A stretch of DNA of 64,000 bases from positions 8,866,001-8,930,000 of the forward strand of contig OU342635.1 of NCBI GenBank assembly GCA_910589415.1. The letters run 5' to 3'. Of the stretch, positions 55,550 through 64,000 are shown piece after piece. Both the position numbers and the translations under genes were made by a program. Under the pieces are notes generated by a model. It ran no database searches. It worked only from the letters and a program-made list of their open reading frames with translations, and had not been told where the DNA came from. Source of the stretch: Malachius bipustulatus (Eukaryota; Arthropoda; Insecta; Coleoptera; Melyridae). Each line of letters starts with the position of its first letter. The first letter of the stretch is position 1.

Positions 55550-55744
55550 TAAGAATATACTTCACGTAAAATAAAACTGCACATTAATTATTGTGATTTA
55601 TTTTGTAGATGACAAGCCAACGACATACTGACGTTTCGTTTAATTAAATTGACATTTTAAATCAATGCTAGTTTATAGTAGCACCCGCTTGGGCGATAGT
55701 AATTTCCGTCGACAATTCTCAGTGGAAGCTGTACGACGTATTAT

Positions 55745-55816
55745 TATCTATATTTTATATTACCTATATTACCTATATCTATATCTATATCTACCTATAT
55801 CTATATTACCTATTTT
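55745..55816. repeat. Microsatellite (TATCTA/TATTACC)n
   Basis: An imperfect run of CTATATCTATAT and CTATATTAC units. Confidence 0.8.
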
Positions 55817-55856
55817 TTCCTCCGAAACGTCAAAACGGTATGAGCTCCGTAGGTGT

Positions 55857-55922
55857 AGGGTACCTGTATTACCGACACTGAAGCTTACTAGTAAACTTCA
55901 GTGTCGGTAATGTAGGTACCCT
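55857..55922. repeat. Perfect-looking palindrome, 27-base arms
   Basis: AGGGTACCTGTATTACCGAC and onward to CACTGAAG pairs with CTTCAGTGTCGGTAATGTAG and onward to GTACCCT, around a 12-base centre (CTTACTAGTAAA). One mismatch at most. No gene or known element explains it. Confidence 0.75.
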
Positions 55923-56232
55923 ATAAGCTCGATATCAAGTGCGACACCATAAGTGCTAGAATTTACAGAAAAACTATTTTTTAAATAAATTTATCATGAA
56001 AAGTATTTGTTAAGTAGCAGACAAAATCTCAAACTTGTATCTTGCGTATTTTTTGAGATACATATTATTTTAAAATTTTGCTGTTTTTTTTATTGTTCAA
56101 TTTTTTTCAAGTTCTATGATGAATTTCAAAAACAGTGACAGTGAGCCCTAGGAGGAAAGCAATAATTCCATATAGGTAGGATTGAAGTTTGAATGAAACA
56201 AAAAATAAACAACATGTAATTGAATGCATAGT

Positions 56233-56238
56233 TTTATT
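56233..56238 (-). terminator. Probable polyadenylation signal of the metalloproteinase gene
   Basis: AATAAA on the minus strand, about 20 bases after the stop codon. Confidence 0.55.
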
Positions 56239-56258
56239 TAATAAAAATCAGAACACAA

Positions 56259-59200
56259 TCAATCAGGTAAGGTTTGCGACATCGTATGTACATTCTCTTT
56301 ACAACCTAACCATATCTGTGGCGCCGGTAAAGGATAATTTTCATTAATGGACACCCAAGTATTATCGAATTTCCAAAATAAATCATTCTTGAAAAAATAA
56401 GTATATCCTAAAACAACAAGAATTGGAAATTTTTACTTTTAAAGCAGGTAGATTATAAAAACGCACCATCTTTCCACGTTACGGCTGCATCTAAACGCTC
56501 AGGCACTCCTCTCCAGATTCCTATATCTCTGGGATAACCAGGATCCATTTCTTTAGTCGTCTCATTATATCTCCAAAATACATTTTCTTTATAAATATAA
56601 GTCTTTTCTAAAAAAAATCAATAACAGCTTCTCTTTTCTTCATTTTTTTATAGAAAAGAAATGCTTTCTGAAGAAAAAATCCTCTTTTTATACTCACTGT
56701 TTCTCTCCCAAATCTGTACAGCGTCAATGGAATCTAAGTAGTCAGGCAGCCCATAGTAACTAAGAGGTAAAGGGCTATTTTCCAAAAATCTACTACCATC
56801 ATAAACCCAATAATTATTTCCAATAAAAATGACAATCATCCCGTCAGGTCTTTCATAAACAGCATCAACTTTGGTTATTGATTGAGGTAAATCAATGAAC
56901 ATTTCCTGCAATAAAACTGGGTATCCTGGTTCTATCCTAGATTTTTCTCTTAGTCTCCAAATATACTGAAATTAAGTATATAAATTAGTGAAGTGTGTTT
57001 TAATCAGTAGGTACCTAAGAAAAACCACTCACTTGACCTTTGAAGATGAATAACTCGCCCCTTAGTTTGGCAACAGCGTCAAAATTACCCTCACAGATAT
57101 TAGGAATTTTTTTCGACTTTTCAGTCACGGAATCGTAATCGTACTCTTTGCGCCCATTCGTCGTTTCTGGGCTATATCCAAGAGTTCTAGTTTTGTCATC
57201 ATCCACCCATCTCGCATTTTCTGTGGTGCTGCTAAAATCTGGATAATCGGAAGTTGAGGTTGATTGCCAGAATGGGGTGGTAATTGTAGAAAAACTTGCT
57301 GTCGATTTCTCGCTACCGTCAGCATTTCTGCCAGAAGTATGAAAAATCGTCGTCAATTCTGCCCCAAGCGTTGTACTTATTGTAGTTTCTGTAGTAATTG
57401 TTGATACATCTGTTGTTACTGCAACTGATCGGCGTTCATCGTCTCTCTCAGTCTTAGTGGTTTCTTCTTCATCGATATGTCTGCGAACTTGAGTTCTAGT
57501 TATTCGATGAAACAAACAATTTAATAAACTTACTGTAAAGCTCGTACATCCCTAAAATGTCATCGTAATTCAAACTTAATTGGTTATCACCAGACATCTG
57601 ATAATAAGGAAACATTACTGAATTGGAGTCGGCAGAATGACCTAATCCTAGGGAGTGCCCCAATTCGTGAAGAGCTACAGAATAAAAGTCTATACCTGGA
57701 AACAGCAGCATTAATTAAGGTGTGAATAGTCCCAGCAAATTTTCTTGAGAGATGGAACAAAAACGAATCATAAAACTGTCACTCAAAGAAACTGACTCTA
57801 GAAAATTTTATAAAACGTTCTTTTTTAGCACGCTACATTAGAAACTCGACTTTCTGTGAGGATGTAATCGGCGAAATTAATGCAATTGCAGCCCAATCAT
57901 TGACGCGATTGCGCACTTCGCTAGCGGTCGAACTGATTCATTCCCCCCACAGGGCCGGAATATTTTAATTTCCAGAATTGATTATAGTTGACAGTTTGCT
58001 AATGCGGCTCTAATACGCTCCTGTTTTCAAGTCAAAATACCTTCAGTGCTCTCCGCTGTATTATAATCAGACCAGTTTTCATCGTCATCGAAATGGATAT
58101 CACCGCCGTAATCGTACTCGTACGGGAAAAACGCATGAGCCAGTATTAATCCAGGACCATCGAAAGGATACCTGTGAATTTGAATTAATAATTTGCACGA
58201 TTTTTCTAAAATTGAACATACCTATCTCCATGGTGACCCCTTCCAAAGGACACAATAATATCAGCCGAAGGAGACTTTGTTTTCTCAAAGGTGAGTCGAC
58301 CGTATTGTCCCCAAGTGTCAAGAGCTAACTGGATGTATCGAGTAACAATGTCCTCGCTAAGTTTTCCCGACCAATTCGCTATACTAAATGCAAACTAATC
58401 AAAATTTGAATTTAAAAAAGAAGAATTTGTCTTACTGGTATGTCAAGTGTCTTTTCTTCCAACCTTCTGAACCTATGACGTAGCGTTTCTTCCTTATGAC
58501 GTCTGCTACGCCACATCTAGGAGTTGACATCAGCTGTAAATTGTATATATGTAGTTATTTCATTATTCAGAAAAAATTATTTAAAATGGTATCTACGTTA
58601 TGATTAAGAATTTGTGAAGGAAACTCGATAGACAAGTAACATGTGGTATAAATGACAGGTGACAAATTGACAGGCGACGGATTATACAGGTAGGCCATCG
58701 AAAAGGTAACAAGCCTAATAATTTGGAAAGCGAAGATGTATGCGAAAAACGCCGAAACAGGTCACATATTTTCGTGACAAATTTAACTACCCAAGTTCGC
58801 TCCCTTGGCAGGGAGCAAAGGGGGGGTACCCCTTTGCTACCCCATCATAAGGAACAGATATCGAGTGATGACATCATTTGAAAGCTACGTTTTCGTTGGG
58901 CCACCCTGTATGTCACCGAAACCCAAAATGTTAGATATCGTTGTAAAGAGAATTGAAGTAGCTTTCAAATGATATATCACTCGATATCTGTTCCCCATGA
59001 TGATAAGCAAAGGGGTAGCTACCCCTGCCAAGAGGGTGAACTTGGGTAGTTAAATTTGTCACGAAAATATGTCCCCCTCGATAACAAAATCGACCTGTTT
59101 CGGCGTTTTTTGCATAGATCTTCACTTTCCAAATTATTAGGCTTGTTACCTTTTCGATGGCCCACCCTGTATAGATGATCTTTTCGCTCTTATTCGGGAA

Positions 59201-59863
59201 AATTTGACTTTTTTTACATGACGGTGGTCTAGAATGACAGAAAGATGACGTGTGTGACAGGTGACAGCTGCCAAATGTCAAATTTCAGTGTATTAAACAA
59301 ATTTTTAAGTGACTTTTTGTTGATGTTTTCAAAAATTTATTGTTCTAGAAAAATTTTGAACGTTTTTCGAAGTCGCCGCAGTCTGCGCTTCAGAATGACA
59401 GTAAAAATTACGATTGTTACAGGTGGCACTTTTCAAATGCCAAAATTTATAAGAGTGAAAATATCGCTAAATCAATATAAGGGTGTATTAGATAAATATT
59501 ATTCATTCACCAAGTATAAAATAATATATAATATGGCGGCGATATTTAAAATTATTGCTTACCTTTACTGTAGCGTTATCTATTAAGCCGGTTTCAGGGA
59601 TCGCCCCGAATTTTTGAACTTGTTTTATAATCTCAGACAGACCTTCTTCTGTATACAAAGCATCGGAGTTGTCGTCTTCGGTTAGGTAGCCAAATTTTTT
59701 CATGAAACTCAACTAGAAGCGTTCCATCAGTTAATCAAGAAACAATTAATTCTTAACAACTTACCGCTTTTAAATTAACACTTTGATTCACAGGTGCGCT
59801 GTTTGTATTATCATAGTTTATAATAACGTTAATAAATAAGACATATAAGAAAGAGTGCCGCAT
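56259..59863 (-). CDS. Matrix metalloproteinase, secreted, with hemopexin domain (10 exons)
   Basis: Exons on the minus strand: 59863-59765, 59712-59563, 58533-58436, 58383-58222, 58171-58041, 57695-57534, 57487-57033, 56965-56698, 56607-56467, 56407-56259; 1815 bases, 604 residues. A signal peptide (1-22) is followed by the propeptide with cysteine switch PRCGVAD (88-94) and a furin-type RKKR (97-100). The catalytic domain has the zinc site [11 protein letters not shown] (from 223) and Met-turn (SVMFP). A Ser/Thr-rich hinge (about 270-395) is followed by a four-blade hemopexin domain bounded by Cys399 ([10 protein letters not shown]) and Cys591 (WLGC). It should cleave extracellular matrix and basement membrane. 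The layout fits insect Mmp1-type enzymes; no membrane anchor is seen after WLGC. The join into exon 7 uses an AAG acceptor that keeps frame and is the least certain. Intron 2 holds a MITE. Confidence 0.92.
58687..59169. mobile_element. Inverted-repeat MITE in metalloproteinase intron 2
   Basis: Arms of about 215 bases (58687-58900 and 58945-59169) pair along CAGG(G)TRGGCCATCGAAAAGG, AACAAGCCTAATAATTTGG, ACGCCGAAACAGGT and CTACCCAAGTTC. TA lies outside both ends, fitting a mariner-type target. No coding capacity. Confidence 0.78.
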
Positions 59864-61406
59864 TTTGATCAAACTGCTAAAGCGGTGAATAAGTTTTATT
59901 TCCGTTAGGTAAATTTAAATATTCATCAGAACTTGCAGTAAAAATTCTACACAATGGATGAGGTGTTTACGTCTTTGGTGGCGCTAACGATTTGACAAGT
60001 CATATTCACAATAAAGCGCTTATAAATTTGAATATTTACTCGCGCTTGACCGCCATTGACAAATAAATGAAAATGTGCATAAACTTATTTATTAATAGAA
60101 CCCACTTAATCAATTAATTAAGAGGGTACTACCAGAGGATTATAATGTAAATAACCTGTCGAAGCAACGTCCCGAAGTAAATGCTGCGGTTGTGAATGAC
60201 CAGTAAACGAGTTTTAATTGAAATACTATCATCGATCGCGTTTTACTCATCGAATTCGAGGAAGCTGATTTCTACCATGATTTTCCTATAGACGTCGATG
60301 GAATATCATTGGAGTAATACATTATTAAGAAATTTCACTGCTGAGTAATACATATGGAAAATATGTTACAGTAGAACATAGATTATCCGTATTATGGTTA
60401 AATCAGGTCTGGGGAGTGGAACGCAAAAACCCATCTTTGAGATCAAAACTAGAAGATTACAGAGGTATGTTGTACCATCCCTTAACTTGATTTGCATAAG
60501 TAGGAAAGACATAAATAGAAGGGCCAACCTATGTGGTCTGATCTGAGATAGCGAATTGAATAAAAAACCTTCTTGACAATCAATTAAATAAATATAATCT
60601 TTTTTAATGCGTTGACTCAATTGTGAATATTTTCGCCATTTTGGAAATTGAGTTGTTGAAATTTCCCAAGGTCAAATTATATTGATGTAGCTGTTTCCTC
60701 AAAAAATTTCAGTTCAACTCCTTTAAAAAAATACCATCATTTAAATTTTCTCTTAATTTAAAATCTCTCTTAAAATGGACGGTATTACGCATCGGTCGCA
60801 TGTTTCTACGCCCACGGGATGGACTACTATAGACTACTAGAAAAGATCGCTCTGCTAGTCACGTTTGCTCCAGGACTTGTGTAAAAATTATTAATTAAAA
60901 TTAATTAATATTAATTAATTGAATTAAAATTAATTAAAATTAATTAAAATCAGCATAGCAGTTACCTTACCTATTAGGGAAGATTTTTAGTTGGAAAAAT
61001 GAAGGCAAACTCTTTTAACATTTCATTATGGAACAGATTTCTTTAATATTTAAAAGGTTGAAAAGTAAAAAATTGTAAATTTGAATTCCCTATCTCCGGA
61101 TTTATATTTATGAAAGTTCAAGTGCATTTATAGGTTTTACGGAAAGGATCACTTAAAGGATTTTCATGAGTGTATTTAAATCACTAAAAATAATATTTAA
61201 AAGCAAATAACTATATTATGTAAACTATATGTACATATAAATATAAGATAAAAGCCTATTTATTAAAAATGAAAATATACTTTTATTATTGATAGATTGT
61301 CTTAAGTTATCTTAAGTTATCTAAAAACGTTCCGTTCACACATCAATATCCACGAATGAATTGTTTTCTAGCAGAAACATTCTCAGTCAGTGAAAACTAA
61401 TAAAGC
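59864..61406. other. Divergent promoter region between metalloproteinase and P450
   Basis: The two genes are transcribed away from each other, so both promoters should lie here. A low-complexity TTAATTAAAA tract occurs at about 60887-60950. No clear TATA or initiator element and no further gene were identified. Confidence 0.5.
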
Positions 61407-62647
61407 ATGTATTTTATTATAATTACAACAGTTATTGTAGCATTTGTGTCATGTATCTATTGGATATGGAAACAATTAAAATATTACAAATATGTAATAG
61501 ATTCGATGGGAAAGCTCGCTGGTTTCGGATTTGTACCCATTCTAGGTTGCATTCAATATAATATAGGAGAGCTTGGTAAAAAATTTGAGTTTAAAAATGT
61601 ATTTTTACCTTTTTTATATTTTCTTTATTTATATTTATTTATTCCTATTTATTCATTTATTTTCTTCTTATTATTATTATTTATTATTTGTATATATTTT
61701 TACCTTTTTACTTAACTATATTTTAACATCGCTTGTCGTTTTTATGTTTCAGAGCATCTTTTTGAGAATCAAGTGATAGGTTACAGCAGATTTGGACGAT
61801 TATATGGATTTTTTAATGGACCTTGTCCATTTGTTATGATCGCCGGTCATGAAAACGCGGAGGTTAGTATTTTATTTTTTAATATCGGAAATAGCACAGA
61901 GAGAAATTTTTTTTTCTCTTATAACCTAAATGATCACTTTTCGTTTTAGAGTAAGCTCATGTAGGTACATTACTCACCTTACCTATATGTAAAATACTTC
62001 AGGGAGGGATTTCCGAGGTCAATTTAGAGCTCCTGAACGTCTCAACTTTTTTTAAGTCATAGGTTGTTACTACAGTGGTTAGAAAAATATATTTTTTTTT
62101 CAACAATAACAAAAAAACAATAAAATATTATTATTAGCAAGCAGCAGCAGTAAGCAATTTCACCGTTGTCCGAGGTTGGATTTATTATAGGGATAAAATT
62201 TTTCGATTTTTCGAAAACATGAGTAATTTTTAATTATTTACTTTTAATTTTATATCATTTCGTAGTTTTAATTTTGCTAGTAATTTCATTGCATTTTTAT
62301 TAAATTCTAGATTGTTCTCTCCTCTTCAAAGACTTTCAAAATAACTCATGAGCAAACGAATCTAATGAATCATTGGATGGGAAATTCTACATTAATCACA
62401 AATGATGGTAAGTAATATTATTTATTAATATTTTTAAATTCCATATTCTTTTTCCTAGATAAGAACTGGCATTTACGAAGGAGTCTTATGAGAGCGATTC
62501 TCAAGCCTGAGAAACTAGCGAAACATTATAATAACACAATCAATGAGAAAATTGAAGAATTGCGGACAAAATTAAGAAATACTAATAACTTAGAACAAGT
62601 TGATACATACGAATTGGCTACCAAATTCATCTTCGGGATCATTTCTG
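61407..62647 (+). CDS. Cytochrome P450, N-terminal exons only (window ends before the rest)
   Basis: Exons: 61407-61575, 61753-61862, 62311-62407, 62459-62647, all joined GT-AG in phase; about 188 residues are visible. The N-terminus is a membrane anchor (MYFIIITTVIVAFVSCIYWI), as in microsomal P450s. It is followed by GYSRFGRLYGFFNGPCPFVM (the beta-1 sheet region) and then DKNWHLRRSLMRAILKPEKL, the C-helix W..RR motif that contacts heme. The order resembles insect CYP4-clan enzymes. The I-helix, ExxR and heme-binding Cys are not in view, so function and completeness cannot be judged. The next intron is invaded by a ribozyme-bearing repeat from about 62911, and the gene may be interrupted. 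Confidence 0.8.
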
Positions 62648-63100
62648 GTAGGTAAAAAAATTAATAATCGATACGAACTCCCGTTCTCCTCAGTCGAAGA
62701 ATACCTCTACTTCTTCAGCTATAAACTGAGAAAAAGTAGGTAGGCACCAACAGTCACAATTTCTATCAATTCTTTAAAAATAATTATTCTTGTTAAATAT
62801 TTTTCTTAATGACTTTGCGTGAAAAATCGTTTCTCCAGTATCAGTAAAATTTTAATTCTAGTCCGTTCTTTACTAGGCTAGACATATTAGGAATAAAATG
62901 GGTGTTAAGAAGAAATTCATAAAAATAGTGAATTGTAGGTCAATGAGTATAAGCACACAGAGTGCAATTGCTAGCCTGTTAGGTGGGTTCGGAGAATTCC
63001 TCCATCGCCCATAACAGTTGTCATGCTGGCAGTGCCCGAAACTCCAACCAGAGAGTTTGCTTCCGCATCCAACAGCAGAGCCTTCCAGAGTACCAAATCA

Positions 63101-63144
63101 AGCACAGACACGTGTTTCGTTCTACTGGAACTCATCAGTGTGCT
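63101..63144 (-). ncRNA. Hammerhead ribozyme, type I, canonical core
   Basis: On the minus strand stem I pairs AGCACA with TGTGCT (six perfect pairs). The core is CTGATGA; stem II is GTTC/GAAC around CAGTA; then GAAA. Stem III has three pairs (A-T, C-G, A-T) around CG, and GTC is the cleavage triplet, cut after 63107. Every conserved catalytic position is present. The very short stem III is characteristic of retroelement hammerheads, which are thought to act as dimers or with help of loop contacts. Confidence 0.88.
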
Positions 63145-63833
63145 GCATTCGGAGTATCTGGAGGATGCTGTCGGATGAACGGAAGCCAGGGCCTCTTAAG
63201 CCGAGAATTAACACGGAACTCCGTGTGGTGTAAAATAGAGCGACATCTAGCGGTCAGTTCAAGGAACTAACCGTGAGTTCACTCTAAATTGATTGAAGTT
63301 CCAGACACTACCAATAAAGCCGGTCGATGACAACGAATAATGAAGAAAACAGAAGGCAAGTATACTCAACGATTAATTCATAAAAATAGTGAATTGTAGG
63401 TCAATGAGTATAAGCACACAGAGTGCAATTGCTAGCCTGTTAGGTGGGATGCGGAAGCAAACTCTCTGGTTGGAGTTTCGGGCACTGCCAGCATGACAAC
63501 TGTTATGGGCGATGGAGGAATTCTCCGAACCCACCTAACAGGCTAGCAATTGCACTCTGTGTGCTTATACTCATTGACCTACAATTCACTATTTTTATGA
63601 ATTAATCGTTGAGTATACTTGCCTTCTGTTTTCTTCATTATTCGTTGTCATCGACCGGCTTTATTGGTAGTGTCTGGAACTTCAATCAATTTAGAGTGAA
63701 CTCACGGTTAGTTCCTTGAACTGACCGCTAGATGTCGCTCTATTTTACACCACACGGAGTTCCGTGTTAATTCTCGGCTTAAGAGGCCCTGGCTTCCGTT
63801 CATCCGACAGCATCCTCCAGATACTCCGAATGC

Positions 63834-63877
63834 AGCACACTGATGAGTTCCAGTAGAACGAAACACGTGTCTGTGCT
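63834..63877 (+). ncRNA. Hammerhead ribozyme, type I, inverted twin
   Basis: The exact reverse-complement copy of the ribozyme at 63101-63144. The core begins at 63840, and the cleavage triplet GTC ends at 63871. The same stems and loops apply. Confidence 0.88.
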
Positions 63878-64000
63878 TGATTTGGTACTCTGGAAGGCTC
63901 TGCTGTTGGATGCGGAAGCAAACTCTCTGGTTGGAGTTTCGGGCACTGCCAGCATGACAACTGTTATGGGCGATGGAGGAATTCTCCGAACCCACCTAAC

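Larger units (their letters stand above)
62911..64000. mobile_element. Hammerhead-bearing retroelement, inverted and tandem copies (runs off window)
   Basis: A unit of about 461 bases is bounded by two copies of the same stretch (GGTCAATGAGTATAAGCACA and onward to CTGTTAGGTGGG) at about 62911-62987 and 63373-63448. From 63530 the whole unit returns as an exact-looking reverse complement to the window end (positions sum to 126978), with an 81-base spacer at 63449-63529 that is itself a copy of an arm segment. Each arm holds one hammerhead ribozyme. There is no reverse transcriptase or other credible coding frame. Tandem and inverted copies with a type I hammerhead fit a Penelope-like element terminal repeat or a metazoan retrozyme. 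An assembly fold-back could also create the inverted arm. Confidence 0.7.

Noticed and set aside
62983..63995. Two identical 95-residue frames
   Set aside because: They are the same shadow frame on the two inverted arms of the ribozyme element, with no protein features.

Overview
The window is nuclear DNA of an insect, possibly a beetle. Evidence: short GT-AG introns (many 50-90 bases), AT-rich spacers packed with small inverted-repeat transposons, an arthropod-type BEL/Pao element, and insect-type Ack kinase, syntaxin, matrix metalloproteinase and P450 genes. The order is inferred from general character only; nothing in the sequence is diagnostic of a species.

Layout. 1-6388: BEL/Pao LTR retrotransposon on the minus strand, its far LTR cut by the window start; its long ORF is open but the integrase core is deleted. 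7.1-8.9 kb: degenerate repeat cluster built on AGATAC/GTATCT. 11.9-15.4 kb: PIF/Harbinger-like transposon that keeps a three-exon MADF-BESS gene and only a trace of transposase. 15.4-17.3 kb: nested inverted-repeat elements. 18.1-20.5 kb: seven-exon syntaxin (+). 21-29.4 kb: MITEs (one with an 8-base TSD, one with TTAA) and a broken pogo/Tigger transposase. 29.6-36.7 kb: complete 11-exon Ack tyrosine kinase (+), with LINE and TTAA-MITE insertions in intron 3. 39.8-45.6 kb: four-exon C2H2 zinc finger plus PHD protein (-), probably MESR4. 45.6-55.6 kb: no confident host gene; tandem duplication, mariner-like MITE, LINE 3' fragment with RNase H, Harbinger-like MITEs. 56.3-59.9 kb: complete ten-exon matrix metalloproteinase (-). 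61.4-62.6 kb: first four exons of a P450 (+), whose next intron carries a ribozyme-bearing element running off the window.

The most notable signal is a set of hammerhead-ribozyme motifs outside any gene annotation. Two identical canonical type I hammerheads lie in inverted orientation at 63.1 and 63.8 kb, in a repeat with ~461-base periodicity. A well-folded relative with one core change is at 27.3 kb, another on the minus strand at 48.7 kb, and a degenerate one at 14.0 kb inside the Harbinger-like element. All have the very short stem III typical of hammerheads in Penelope-like elements and metazoan retrozymes. No reverse transcriptase lies beside them, so a small non-autonomous, ribozyme-processed retroelement family is a reasonable hypothesis.

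The host genes do not form a pathway; they are unrelated neighbours. Exon joins given here were checked by hand for GT-AG borders and reading-frame phase; untranslated exons are mostly unknown.
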